Source of the DNA: CAIVAT01 sp037137455
Lineage (GTDB): Bacteria > Bacteroidota > Bacteroidia > Bacteroidales > FEN-979
Length of the DNA stretch: 64,000 nt
Direction of reading: 5' to 3'
Assembly (NCBI GenBank): GCA_037137455.1
Contig: JBAXKG010000005.1
Coordinates: 1-64,000 of the forward strand
In this document: one piece after another, positions 52,620-62,054 of the stretch
Layout: each line of letters starts with the position of its first letter
How positions within the stretch are numbered: position 1 is the stretch's first letter
Position numbers and translations under genes: made by a program
Notes under the pieces: generated by a model
Told to the model about the DNA's origin: nothing
Seen by the model: only the letters and a program-made list of their open reading frames with translations
The model's database searches: none

Positions 52620-55600
52620 TTATTGTTTGTTGATCCTTATTATTTCAATGGTTTCACCGGTAAATACACGCATTAAATATAGCCCTGGGGGAGCAGTTGA
52701 AAGTGAAAATATATGCTTCTTTTCTCCTGTCAATTCTGCTGTCATTACTCTTTCCCCATTCATACCGAATACCTCAATTTTTAACTTCTTATATTCCGTA
52801 CCTTCCTTCTGTTCCAGCGTGAAGGTTCCTTTTGTGGGATTCGGGTAAACAATGAATGAGGATTTTCCTGAAGCGCTATTCTTGACGGTCATTATGTTTA
52901 AATTGGAAATGGCCGGATTACAGGATACACATTGAAGATTTGAAGTCATGATACAAACTACATTGTCGTTGTTTGCCGGTACATAGGTGAATATTGGACT
53001 GTTTGTTCCCACATTAGCATCATTTACCTTCCACTGATAGGCCGGATTTGTTCCACCGTTAACCGGAGTTGCAACGAATGTGACATTTGTCCCCTCGGAA
53101 ACCGGGTTGGCCGAAGCCGCAATCGCTACACTTACAGGCATGATAGCATTCACGATCATATTTACCATGTTCGAAGCAGCCGGGCTTCCCTGGGCACATC
53201 CTGAATTTGAAGTCATCACACAGGCAACAGCATCGTTGTTTACCAACGTGTAAGCATAAGTCCGTGAATTGGCGCCAACATTCACTCCATTAACTTTCCA
53301 CTGGTAATGCGGATTACTGCCACCATTCACCGGTGTTGCCGCGAAAGTAACAGGAGTATTTGGGCAAACCGGGTTGGCGCTTGCTACGATTGACACCCCG
53401 ACTGCCCCTGATGTCATTTCTTCGAGTATAGCGCTGCCGTTCATCATTGTGCTTCCATTTCCGTTGATCCCAACAACGGTGTAGATTCCGGTTAACTGGT
53501 TTGGCCAGATTATAATTGATCCTGACCCTGCAACCGGGGCGTCTTGATTTTCACCATTTTTCTTCAGTTGATAGCTTACATTTAACTGAGAACCGCTTAA
53601 GGTAACAGGCAATCCAGAACTACCCTGACAGTAGGATCCTGATCCTGCGACTTCATAAACAAATGTAACGGCCTCGCTACCTGTAAATGTGCTGAATGAG
53701 GTGAGTTCACTGGCTGTCAACTCGTGGTGTATCGTATCAGTAACCCCAAAGCTGATAAGCGGAAACGGTTCCACTTTAACACATGAAATCAGGCCTTCTA
53801 TTCCCTTTACATCTGCAGGAACATATTGAAATAATGCGTCACATGAAAATCCGGTAATGCCATTGGAACTTATTGACCAGTAACGGTTAAGATAATTGCC
53901 GGTATTAAGATCAATAGGATATTTGGCATTTACCAGGTTTACACCGGCATAATTCCCCGTTTCAAATATTCCATTGTTAAAAGTCAAGGTAACAGGCGAA
54001 TATTCAGCTGTTTCTGTTTGGTCCCCAATCGGATAAGTAAAACTGCCGGGGGCAGAAAATTCTTTTTTTACCTGGCCGGTACTTGTAGCAACGATCATCG
54101 CGGATGCACATGGTGTGCCTGTTATTGCAGATGCAGCGCCTAAAACAAGGTCGTTCGAACCAAGATTCAGCAAACCGTTTGTGAGTTTTAAGTTGCCATT
54201 TATGGTTAGTTGAGTGTTCAGACTCACACCGTCACTGTTGGCAATTTCTATAGTAGAGTTCGTGTTACCTTCAATCTTACCTATCCCGGAAATAGACTTG
54301 TGGCATTCACCATTCAATGTCACTGTCCCTGCCATGTCAGGTGCAAAATTTAGCATGCTTCCGGTGGCAACATAAATATTTCCTTTTACCGAATGCCCTG
54401 GCGTTTTGGTCATGTTGAAATTTAAAGTGCCATTTGTTACAGTGAGATTATCAATTACAACCTGATTTTCTCCGGCAGGCGAAAGTGTTACGCCGGGTGC
54501 ATCCAATTCAAAGTTTGCATAAATTCTGCCGGAAAGTGAAAGGGGAACATTGGCAATTACTTTATATAGGCTCCCGGGCTGAAATATAACAACGCTATTT
54601 GGCTGAGATGCCCCGAAAGGATCATTTCCCGACTGATGTATGAATGTTGAACCATTTTTGAATATAATTGATTCCAATGAAGTTGTTCCAAAAGGATTTC
54701 CTGAAGAATAGGTTCCTGCTAAAAATACAGATCCATTGTTAAAGATTATCGATCCCGGATCAACTGCGGTGAGACTATTTGATGTTGCAACGGTTGAGGA
54801 AAAAGTCATTTTCCCGCTTATACTACCCGTTGCTCCGGTTCCGACTGCAAGAACAATGGAATTTGCTCCGTTCAGGTTTAATTCTGAACCAGCCTGTACC
54901 TCAAGATCGGTTCCGGTTTCCCCTTCAATAGCAAGAATTGATTCCGCCGAACTTTGCAGGTTAACGGCAGTATTATTTGAAATAATCAGTTGCCCGATTG
55001 TTTGTGCAGGAACGCCTGTAATGACACAACTGCCACCAATGTTAACATGAATGATATCATTGGCCTGTGGTGTCGTTCTTGCCGGGGTCCAGTTTGTAAA
55101 TGTGGTCCAGTCGCCAGTTCCTGTTTGATTCCAGCTGTAGGTGGCTGCCTGAGTTGATTGGGCCACATTTACCGATCCTCCAATGGCAAGACCATACGAT
55201 CCGGCGTTGGCCGAATAAAGGCCCCATCCTCCGGTTGTTGTTTGCCCGCTGGCATAATACCGTAGGGTAATAATCATGCCTGAAGCGACATTTTGCAAAT
55301 CAGGTATTGATACCAGATCAATCTGGGTCATATTCAGTGATGTTGATGGTTCAGGACTTCCGATCAATGTGAAAATTGAACCATCCAAACTATATGCAAA
55401 CTGTGACGTAACGCCGGGCGAAGAATAGAAGGACCCAGTTCCATTGAACCTGGCATCAATCGTTGATAACGATAAGGTAAAACCGGAAGTGGCCCCCAGG
55501 GTCACCTCAAAATAGTCGGTATTGGATGTTGAAATTCCGTTATTTTGAAATCCGGTAGTGCGAAATGAATTAATGCCGGTCGATGGTGAAGCTCCTGCCC

Positions 55601-55772
55601 CCCTTGTGATAATGTTGGAGGAACTTAGATTTGAATTAAAAACAGTAGCTGTAAAAGTTGCAGAACTTGGTTGTCCAAAAAAATCCCATGCTGCAATTGT
55701 CGTTAACGATTGTCCGCTCCCCCAATAATTTATACTGAAAGCCAGAACCAATAGTAAAATAAAAGTTTTCAT
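52620..55772 (-). CDS. T9SS-secreted multidomain surface protein
   Basis: A 1050-residue exported protein. Signal peptide (MKTFILLLVLAFSINYWGSG), then a jelly-roll-like region (about 21-205), a long repetitive beta-solenoid-like region (about 215-600), a further beta region, two tandem Ig-like repeats (791-879 and 880-970, each with YQWKVN and MTSN) and a type A T9SS C-terminal domain (971-1050: VYPNPTKGTFTL, LYLMRVFTG). The type A domain implies export by T9SS and attachment to the cell surface or release. Adhesion is likely; no catalytic motif is seen. Confidence 0.88.
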   Translation of the reverse strand: MKTFILLLVLAFSINYWGSGQSLTTIAAWDFFGQPSSATFTATVFNSNLSSSNIITRGAGASPSTGINSFRTTGFQNNGISTSNTDYFEVTLGATSGFTLSLSTIDARFNGTGSFYSSPGVTSQFAYSLDGSIFTLIGSPEPSTSLNMTQIDLVSIPDLQNVASGMIITLRYYASGQTTTGGWGLYSANAGSYGLAIGGSVNVAQSTQAATYSWNQTGTGDWTTFTNWTPARTTPQANDIIHVNIGGSCVITGVPAQTIGQLIISNNTAVNLQSSAESILAIEGETGTDLEVQAGSELNLNGANSIVLAVGTGATGSISGKMTFSSTVATSNSLTAVDPGSIIFNNGSVFLAGTYSSGNPFGTTSLESIIFKNGSTFIHQSGNDPFGASQPNSVVIFQPGSLYKVIANVPLSLSGRIYANFELDAPGVTLSPAGENQVVIDNLTVTNGTLNFNMTKTPGHSVKGNIYVATGSMLNFAPDMAGTVTLNGECHKSISGIGKIEGNTNSTIEIANSDGVSLNTQLTINGNLKLTNGLLNLGSNDLVLGAASAITGTPCASAMIVATSTGQVKKEFSAPGSFTYPIGDQTETAEYSPVTLTFNNGIFETGNYAGVNLVNAKYPIDLNTGNYLNRYWSISSNGITGFSCDALFQYVPADVKGIEGLISCVKVEPFPLISFGVTDTIHHELTASELTSFSTFTGSEAVTFVYEVAGSGSYCQGSSGLPVTLSGSQLNVSYQLKKNGENQDAPVAGSGSIIIWPNQLTGIYTVVGINGNGSTMMNGSAILEEMTSGAVGVSIVASANPVCPNTPVTFAATPVNGGSNPHYQWKVNGVNVGANSRTYAYTLVNNDAVACVMTSNSGCAQGSPAASNMVNMIVNAIMPVSVAIAASANPVSEGTNVTFVATPVNGGTNPAYQWKVNDANVGTNSPIFTYVPANNDNVVCIMTSNLQCVSCNPAISNLNIMTVKNSASGKSSFIVYPNPTKGTFTLEQKEGTEYKKLKIEVFGMNGERVMTAELTGEKKHIFSLSTAPPGLYLMRVFTGETIEIIRINKQ
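52863..53402 (-). repeat. Tandem repeat encoding two Ig-like domains
   Basis: Two adjacent units of about 270 bases encode residues 791-879 and 880-970 of the T9SS protein. Shared stretches include ASANPV, ATPVNGG, NP.YQWKVN, NVG.NS and MTSN. The similarity is visible in both protein and DNA. Confidence 0.8.
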
Positions 55773-55890
55773 AATATAAAGTTTAAAGTTTCACGTAAAT
55801 AATTGGTTGTTTTTATGCTTAATCAGCCTTAGTTGAATAGGTAATGGCTGTGTTGAAAACTTTTTTTCGATTTAGAAATTTTTCAGGTGT

Positions 55891-55898
55891 TATCTTTG
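55891..55898 (+). promoter_or_regulatory. Bacteroidota -7 element for pdxB
   Basis: TATCTTTG 76 bases before the pdxB ATG at 55974. Confidence 0.45.
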
Positions 55899-55973
55899 TA
55901 GAAATGATGGTTGGCATACCTCTGAGATAATAGGGCCACATAAGCAAGCTGATACGATAAAGGGCAAGAGAAA

Positions 55974-57125
55974 ATGATAACAATTATTGCCGATAATAAA
56001 ATTCCGTTTCTGAAGGGTGCATTAGAACCTTATGCTTCCATCATTTACATGGATGGCCATAAAATCGACAGCGCATCGGTAGAAAATGCAGATGCTTTGC
56101 TGATCAGAACCCGGACTATTTGCAACGAAACGCTTCTGAGGGGCTCACGTGTGAAGTTTATTGCCTCGGCAACAATAGGGTTTGATCATATAGATACAGA
56201 TTATTGCGATGCCAGTTCTATTTTCTGGACAAATGCCCCGGGATGCAATGCCGCTTCGGTTCAACAATATATTGCTTCTATTTTGGCCATTCTGGTAGTC
56301 AGTCATGATATTTCCCTTTATGGCAAAACACTCGGAATTATAGGTGTGGGCCATGTAGGTAAAAAGGTTGAAGCCCTGGCCAGGTTATTGGAAATGAAGG
56401 TGCTATTGAACGATCCTCCACGGGCCAGAAATGAAGGCAATTCCGGTTTTGTATCGTTGGAAAGACTCATTACTGAATCGGATATTATAACACTTCATGT
56501 CCCCTTAAACAGTATCGGTGAAGATAAAACCATTCACCTCATCAACGAGGCAACATTACGATTGATGAAGAAGGGTTCATGGCTCATCAACTCGTCGCGG
56601 GGTGAGGTTGTAGATATTGGCGCCTTGAAGTCGGCCTTATCTGAAGGCAGGCTTTCTGGCACGGCTTTCGATGTGTGGGAAAATGAACCAGTTATTGACC
56701 CGCAGCTTCTTGAATATGTCACTTTTGCCACTCCACATATCGCTGGTTATTCAACCGATGGAAAAAGAAATGGGACTGTACAGATAGTGCGGAGCCTGGG
56801 AGCACATTTTGGTCTTCCTCTCACCGAATGGGAACCTTCATGGATCCCTGAACCATCTGATCCTTTGATTATGCTTGATTGCCCTAATCATCCATTAGAA
56901 AATCTTGTTTGTCAGGCTATCCTGCATACTTATAATGTAACTGATGATGATTTTCGGTTTCGTTCAAATCCGGGCGATTTTGAAATGCAAAGAGACAATT
57001 ATCCGGTCAGGAGAGAATTCCCGGCATATAACATGATATTGAAGAATGGTTCTGATTTTCAAAAAGAAATTTTTGAAAAGCTGGGATTCAATATAATAAA
57101 AATGGAGCCGCCTAAATTACCTTAG
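55974..57125 (+). CDS. pdxB: Erythronate-4-phosphate dehydrogenase
   Basis: Second enzyme of the DXP-dependent pyridoxal phosphate pathway, a D-2-hydroxyacid dehydrogenase. Family marks: FIASATIGFDHIDTDYC, NAPGCNAASVQQY, GIIGVGHVGKKV (NAD-binding GxGxxG), LINSSRGEVVD with the catalytic Arg, and ATPHIAGYS with the catalytic His. The PdxB dimerization tail is present; 383 residues is normal. With pdxA at 26046 this supports a complete DXP-type B6 route. The 3' end overlaps the iron-sulfur subunit gene on the other strand by 14 bases. Confidence 0.94.
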   Translation: MITIIADNKIPFLKGALEPYASIIYMDGHKIDSASVENADALLIRTRTICNETLLRGSRVKFIASATIGFDHIDTDYCDASSIFWTNAPGCNAASVQQYIASILAILVVSHDISLYGKTLGIIGVGHVGKKVEALARLLEMKVLLNDPPRARNEGNSGFVSLERLITESDIITLHVPLNSIGEDKTIHLINEATLRLMKKGSWLINSSRGEVVDIGALKSALSEGRLSGTAFDVWENEPVIDPQLLEYVTFATPHIAGYSTDGKRNGTVQIVRSLGAHFGLPLTEWEPSWIPEPSDPLIMLDCPNHPLENLVCQAILHTYNVTDDDFRFRSNPGDFEMQRDNYPVRREFPAYNMILKNGSDFQKEIFEKLGFNIIKMEPPKLP

Positions 57126-57852
57126 CACACATGAACTCCCGGTTCATACGTGCAATGTTGGAACGGGAGATTAATTTAGGACATTCTGCTTCACAGGCAT
57201 AGGTATTGGTACAGTTTCCAAAACCTAGTTCATCCATCATTTTGACCATCTTTTTAACCCGCTGTTTGGCCTCGATTTGTCCCTGGGGCAAAAGGGCAAA
57301 CTGCGAAATTTTTGCAGAAACAAAAAGCATGGCGGAGGCGTTTTTGCATGCTGCCACGCATGCGCCACAGCCAATACATGCAGCTGCATCCATGGCCAGT
57401 TCCGATTTTTCTTTGCTCACAAGGATGTTGTTGGCTTCGGCAGCGCCACCTGTATTCACAGAGATATAGCCGCCTTCCTGGATGATCTTGTCAAAGGCTG
57501 AACGATCAACCATCAGATCTTTGATCACCGGAAATGGCTTTGCACGCCATGGCTCAATAATAATCGTATCCCCATCCTTGAATTTTCGCATATGAAGCTG
57601 ACAAACAGTTACAGCATCATCGGGGCCATGAGGCCTGCCATTGATATATAAACTGCACATCCCGCATATACCTTCCCGGCAGTCGTGGTCAAATACCACC
57701 GGCTCTGTATTCTTCCCGATCAGTTCTTCATTCAAAATGTCAAGCATCTCCAGGAAAGAACAATTTGGGGAAATATTATCCAGGGAGTAAGTAACAAATT
57801 TGCCTGTGGATTTCGCATCCTTCTGCCTCCAGATTTTCAGCGTAAGTTTCAT
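57112..57852 (-). CDS. sdhB: Succinate dehydrogenase/fumarate reductase iron-sulfur subunit
   Basis: Electron-transfer subunit of complex II, 246 residues. The [2Fe-2S] ligands lie in CREGICGMC and the following VTVC, the [4Fe-4S] motif is CIGCGACVAAC, and the [3Fe-4S] motif is in CTNTYACEAECPK with a later Cys-Pro. It is the last gene of the cytochrome b - flavoprotein - iron-sulfur order. A 62-base gap with a degenerate short repeat separates it from the flavoprotein gene. Confidence 0.96.
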   Translation of the reverse strand: MKLTLKIWRQKDAKSTGKFVTYSLDNISPNCSFLEMLDILNEELIGKNTEPVVFDHDCREGICGMCSLYINGRPHGPDDAVTVCQLHMRKFKDGDTIIIEPWRAKPFPVIKDLMVDRSAFDKIIQEGGYISVNTGGAAEANNILVSKEKSELAMDAAACIGCGACVAACKNASAMLFVSAKISQFALLPQGQIEAKQRVKKMVKMMDELGFGNCTNTYACEAECPKLISRSNIARMNREFMCAKVI

Positions 57853-57879
57853 ATATCTAAGCTGTTAGAAATCATAAAT

Positions 57880-57912
57880 TAAAAAATCGCAATTCGTCAT
57901 TCGTAATTCGTC
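57880..57912. repeat. Degenerate short tandem repeat
   Basis: Imperfect copies of a CAATTCGTCATTCGTAATTCGT-type unit lie between the flavoprotein and iron-sulfur subunit genes; non-coding low-complexity sequence. Confidence 0.55.
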
Positions 57913-57914
57913 AT

Positions 57915-59852
57915 TTATTTATACACCCTTTGCTTAACCTCTATCTCCTCATAAACAAGATCCTCCTTGTGTAATCTGAACTCTCCTTCTGAAATATATT
58001 CCCAGGCCGCCACATACTTGTAATCTTCATCATTGCGCTTACATTCACCCTCTTCAGTCTGGTACTCTTCGCGGAAATGGCCGCCGCAACTTTCATTGCG
58101 GTTGATTGCATCCAGGGCCATCAGTTCGCCAAGTTCAAAAAAATCGGCCACCCTGCTGGCCTTTTCCAGTTCAATATTCAGTTCGTTTATGGTTCCTGGA
58201 ATTTTGACATCTTTCCAAAATTCGATACGTAACTTGCGGATGAGTTCAATGGCCTTTTTCAGTCCGGCTTCGTTTCGCGCCATACCCACATTTTCCCACA
58301 TGATCTTTCCAAGTTCTTTATGGAAATGGTCAACGGATTTGTTTCCTTTTACTGCAATAAGTTTTTCAAGACGTGCCTGAACAGCTTTTTCAGCCTCAGC
58401 GAATTCAGCCTTATCGGTCGACATCCTTGCAACACGGATTTCACCGGCAAGGTAATTTTGAATTGTATATGGCAAAACGAAATAACCATCGGCCAGCCCT
58501 TGCATCAATGCGGAAGCACCCAAACGATTGGCGCCATGATCGGAAAAGTTGGCTTCTCCGGCGGCAAATAAACCAGTCACGGTGGTTTGTAATTCGTAAT
58601 CTACCCATGTGCCCCCCATGGTGTAATGTACCGCCGGGTAGATCATCATCGGATTTTCATAAGGATTTTCATCAACGATCTTTTCATACATCTGGAAGAG
58701 ATTTCCATAACGCTCTTCGATGACATTTTTTCCCAGGCGCCCGATCGACTCCCTGAAGTCGAGAAAAACGGCTAATCCTGTCGATCCAACGCCAAAACCG
58801 GCATCACAGCGCTCCTTGGCCGCGCGTGATGCCACATCACGGGGCACCAGATTTCCAAAAGCCGGGTAACGACGCTCGAGGAAATAATCACGGTTTTCTT
58901 CGGAAATATCATTGGCCTTCAGCTTACCCTTGCGATGTGCTTCGGCATCTTCTTTTCTTTTAGGAACCCAGATGCGGCCATCGTTACGCAGACTTTCGCT
59001 CATCAGAGTGAGTTTCGATTGGTAATCACCATGAACAGGAATACAGGTGGGATGGATTTGCGTAAAACATGGGTTGGCAAACCAGGCCCCCTTCTTGAAT
59101 ATCTGCCAGATAGCGCTCCCGTTAGAACCCATGGCATTGGTTGAGAGGTAAAAGACATTCCCGTATCCACCGGTTGCAACAACAACAGCATGTCCAAAAT
59201 GGCGTTCAAGCTTTCCGGTGATCAGGTTGCGGGCGATTATACCGCGTGCTTTCCCGTCAACAATCACAACATCCATCATTTCGTGGCGTTCGAAAAGTTT
59301 AACGGTTCCCAGTTTTATCTGACGACTCAGAGCGCCATATGAACCAAGAAGCAATTGTTGTCCGGTTTGTCCGCGGGCAAAAAAAGTACGCGAAACCTGA
59401 GCCCCGCCAAAGGAGCGATTTTCAAGCGATCCGCCATATTCCCGTGCAAAAGGAACACCTTGTGCCACACATTGGTCGATGATGGCATTACTGACTTCAG
59501 CTAACCTGTAAACATTTGATTCACGGGCACGGTAATCACCACCTTTGATGGTATCGTAAAAGAGACGGTAAATGCTGTCGCCGTCATTCGGATAATTCTT
59601 GGCAGCGTTAATCCCGCCCTGTGCCGCGATGCTGTGTGCGCGACGCGGAGAATCCTGATAGCAGAAGATCTTAACGTTGAAGCCCATCTCACCAAGTGAT
59701 GCCGCTGCAGCAGACCCGGCAAGACCGGTGCCCACAATGATGATATCGAGCTTGCGCTTGTTGCTGGGGTTAACAAGGTTCTGATGGTCTTTATAATGGG
59801 TCCATTTTGAGGTCAGAAGACCCTTGGGAATCTTTGAATTTAATTCAGCCAT
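57915..59852 (-). CDS. sdhA: Succinate dehydrogenase/fumarate reductase flavoprotein subunit
   Basis: Catalytic FAD subunit of complex II, 645 residues, length normal for the Bacteroidota/epsilonproteobacterial class. It has the N-terminal FAD-binding GTGLAGSAAAASLG, HSIAAQGGINAAK (His that links FAD), TQIHPTCIPVHGDYQSKL with catalytic His, and the substrate motif GGTWVDYELQTTVTGLFAAGE followed by GANRLGASAL. Direction in vivo (succinate oxidation or fumarate reduction) cannot be told from sequence. Confidence 0.97.
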   Translation of the reverse strand: MAELNSKIPKGLLTSKWTHYKDHQNLVNPSNKRKLDIIIVGTGLAGSAAAASLGEMGFNVKIFCYQDSPRRAHSIAAQGGINAAKNYPNDGDSIYRLFYDTIKGGDYRARESNVYRLAEVSNAIIDQCVAQGVPFAREYGGSLENRSFGGAQVSRTFFARGQTGQQLLLGSYGALSRQIKLGTVKLFERHEMMDVVIVDGKARGIIARNLITGKLERHFGHAVVVATGGYGNVFYLSTNAMGSNGSAIWQIFKKGAWFANPCFTQIHPTCIPVHGDYQSKLTLMSESLRNDGRIWVPKRKEDAEAHRKGKLKANDISEENRDYFLERRYPAFGNLVPRDVASRAAKERCDAGFGVGSTGLAVFLDFRESIGRLGKNVIEERYGNLFQMYEKIVDENPYENPMMIYPAVHYTMGGTWVDYELQTTVTGLFAAGEANFSDHGANRLGASALMQGLADGYFVLPYTIQNYLAGEIRVARMSTDKAEFAEAEKAVQARLEKLIAVKGNKSVDHFHKELGKIMWENVGMARNEAGLKKAIELIRKLRIEFWKDVKIPGTINELNIELEKASRVADFFELGELMALDAINRNESCGGHFREEYQTEEGECKRNDEDYKYVAAWEYISEGEFRLHKEDLVYEEIEVKQRVYK

Positions 59853-59857
59853 GACAA

Positions 59858-60529
59858 TTAGCGGATAAGTAAAAAGTAAATAGGAATGATAATAAAGCCT
59901 AAGGGAACAACGATTGCATAAAAAGTTCCGAACCGCTGGATAAACTTATTATATTGTGGATGGTTTACTCCAAGCGTTTGCCAGGCAGCCTGGAATGCCT
60001 GGTTCAGATGAATACCAAGCACGAAGAACAATATTATATACAAGATGGAATATCCTGGCCTGGCGAACAATTCTTGCGCAATAATGTAGAAATTGGGTTC
60101 TCCATCAGGAAAAAAATTCGGATTAGAAACCCATCCCAGCTTGATGAAATAGAAATTCATGAAATGGATGATCAGAAAGATCAAAACGATGCCTCCGGTA
60201 TATATCATATATTTTGATAGCAACGGAGTATAAGTTTTATTTGTAACCTTATACCTCACCGGCCGGGCCATCCAGTTTTGTATTTGCAGGATGATCCCAA
60301 TCAGGATATGGAAGATGAAACCAGCGAAAAGACCGATTTCAAATACTTTAACTATGTAATTCGTTCCCATGAAATAGGCTGCGGCATTAAACCACGCGCC
60401 CCCGTCATCACGTAACAAACATAAGTTTATGCCCAGGTGGACTACTAAAAAGATCATCAGGAAGAGACCCAGAAATGCCATCCAGATCTTTTTTGTGATC
60501 GAAGAAAATCGTAAAAATGATGCATTCAT
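59858..60529 (-). CDS. sdhC: Succinate dehydrogenase/fumarate reductase cytochrome b subunit
   Basis: A 223-residue membrane anchor with five hydrophobic helices, the single-subunit dihaem type that pairs with the flavoprotein and iron-sulfur subunits downstream. Helix His residues that could bind haem are visible (LVVHLGINL, FIFHILIGI, IIHFMNFYF, LGIHLNQAFQ). It ends with basic residues. The flavoprotein gene starts 5 bases later. It carries its own promoter element. Confidence 0.93.
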   Translation of the reverse strand: MNASFLRFSSITKKIWMAFLGLFLMIFLVVHLGINLCLLRDDGGAWFNAAAYFMGTNYIVKVFEIGLFAGFIFHILIGIILQIQNWMARPVRYKVTNKTYTPLLSKYMIYTGGIVLIFLIIHFMNFYFIKLGWVSNPNFFPDGEPNFYIIAQELFARPGYSILYIILFFVLGIHLNQAFQAAWQTLGVNHPQYNKFIQRFGTFYAIVVPLGFIIIPIYFLLIR

Positions 60530-60542
60530 AACAAGCTTTTAA

Positions 60543-60550
60543 TATATTTG
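60543..60550 (+). promoter_or_regulatory. Bacteroidota -7 element for the X-Pro aminopeptidase
   Basis: TATATTTG, 84 bases before the ATG at 60634. It lies in the same gap as, and faces, the complex II element. Confidence 0.35.
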
Positions 60551-60560
60551 TTCATCGTTT

Positions 60561-60568
60561 CAAAATTA
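60561..60568 (-). promoter_or_regulatory. Bacteroidota -7 element for the complex II operon
   Basis: TAATTTTG on the minus strand, 32 bases before the sdhC start at 60529. Confidence 0.5.
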
Positions 60569-60633
60569 GAACGAAATTTTTATCAAAAAATGAATTTTCT
60601 TAAAATATTCACAATTCAAATCCAGTCTAAATT

Positions 60634-62019
60634 ATGTTTTCAGCAAATGTCTATAGCGATCGCCGTAAAAAACTCCGCGCCGAACTTTCCGGTGGGCTAA
60701 TTTTATTTTTAGGTAACCAGGAAGTTCCCTTCAACTATCCGGCAAATACATATTCATTCCGTCAGGACAGCAATTTTTCCTATTTTTTCGGATTGGACAA
60801 CCCCGATCTGGCTGCGATAATTGATCTCGATAAGGATAAGGATTATATCTTTGGCAATGATGTGGATATTACCGACATCATTTGGATGGGTATTCAACCC
60901 ACTATCAAGGATCAGGCATCCAAAGTCGGTGTTGAGCATACTGCACCACTTACCGCTCTTAATGAAATTGTTAAAAATGCCCTGGCTCAAGGCCGCAAAG
61001 TGCATTTTGCGCCCCCTTACCGTGGTGAAACCATTTTATGGCTCTCGAATCTGCTGGATATTCCACACTTGCAATTAAAACCAAACACATCAGAACCCTT
61101 GATCAGGGCGATTATAAAACTTCGTATGAAGAAGGATGCAATGGAGGTGGCCGAAATTGAAAAAGCGATTGATGTTGCTTATAATATGCATACAAGTGGT
61201 ATGAAATTGGCCAAACCTGGTGTGGTAGAGCGCGAAATTGCCGGCATCATTGAAGGTATCGCCCTGTCGCAATGCGGCCCGGTTGCTTTCCCGGTGATAC
61301 TCACTATCAACGGGCAAACCCTTCACAACCATTACCATGGCAATACACTCGTTGCGGGCAGGATGCTCGTGATAGATGCCGGTTGCGAAAATGAACTTCA
61401 TTATTCCAGCGATATCACGCGCACGGTTCCGGTAGGAGGCAAGTTCAATTCCCGTCAAAAGGGCATATACGAAATAGTGCTAAATGCGAATCTGACGGCC
61501 ATTAAAGCCATGAGACCAGGAGTGCCGTTTAAAGACATCCACATGCTTGCTGCCATAGAGATCGCTAAGGGTCTCATAAGTCTGGGTATTATGAAAGGCG
61601 ATCCCAAGGAAGCTGCCATGAAAGGGGCTCACACCCTGTTCTTCCCCCACGGATTGGGTCATCCTCTCGGAATGGATGTACATGATCTTGAGGGACTTGG
61701 TGAAAATTTAATAGGATACGATGAAGATGTGCAGCGCAGCAAGGAGTTCGGGCTTTCATTTCTCCGTTTCGGCCGCAAACTCCAGGAGGGTTTTGTAATG
61801 ACCATCGAACCTGGTATCTACTTTATTCCCGAACTGATCGAAATATGGAAGGCAGAAATCAAATTGGACAATTTCATCAATTACGATGTGGTGGAAACAT
61901 ATAAGGATTTCGGGGGCATCCGCATTGAGGACAATGTACTGGTCACAAACGATGGATGCCGGGTGCTTGGTAAGCCAATACCAAAAACGGTAGCTGAGAT
62001 CGAGGAAATGATGAAATAA
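60634..62019 (+). CDS. pepP: X-Pro aminopeptidase (M24B)
   Basis: Metalloprotease removing an N-terminal residue before proline, 461 residues. The N-terminal aminopeptidase P domain (FLGNQEVPFNYPANTYSF) is followed by the pita-bread catalytic domain with metal ligands Asp248 and Asp260 (DAGCENELHYSSD), HGLGHPLGMDVHD, MTIEPGIYF and GIRIEDNVLVT. No signal peptide. The alpha/beta hydrolase follows after 35 bases on the same strand. Confidence 0.95.
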   Translation: MFSANVYSDRRKKLRAELSGGLILFLGNQEVPFNYPANTYSFRQDSNFSYFFGLDNPDLAAIIDLDKDKDYIFGNDVDITDIIWMGIQPTIKDQASKVGVEHTAPLTALNEIVKNALAQGRKVHFAPPYRGETILWLSNLLDIPHLQLKPNTSEPLIRAIIKLRMKKDAMEVAEIEKAIDVAYNMHTSGMKLAKPGVVEREIAGIIEGIALSQCGPVAFPVILTINGQTLHNHYHGNTLVAGRMLVIDAGCENELHYSSDITRTVPVGGKFNSRQKGIYEIVLNANLTAIKAMRPGVPFKDIHMLAAIEIAKGLISLGIMKGDPKEAAMKGAHTLFFPHGLGHPLGMDVHDLEGLGENLIGYDEDVQRSKEFGLSFLRFGRKLQEGFVMTIEPGIYFIPELIEIWKAEIKLDNFINYDVVETYKDFGGIRIEDNVLVTNDGCRVLGKPIPKTVAEIEEMMK

Positions 62020-62054
62020 TATGGCTGAAACCAACTGCTTTAAATTCAAATCAT

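Noticed and set aside
52549..52848. Plus-strand frame in the 3' end of the T9SS protein gene
   Set aside because: Its hydrophobic start looks like a signal peptide, but most of it is antisense to the T9SS C-terminal domain.
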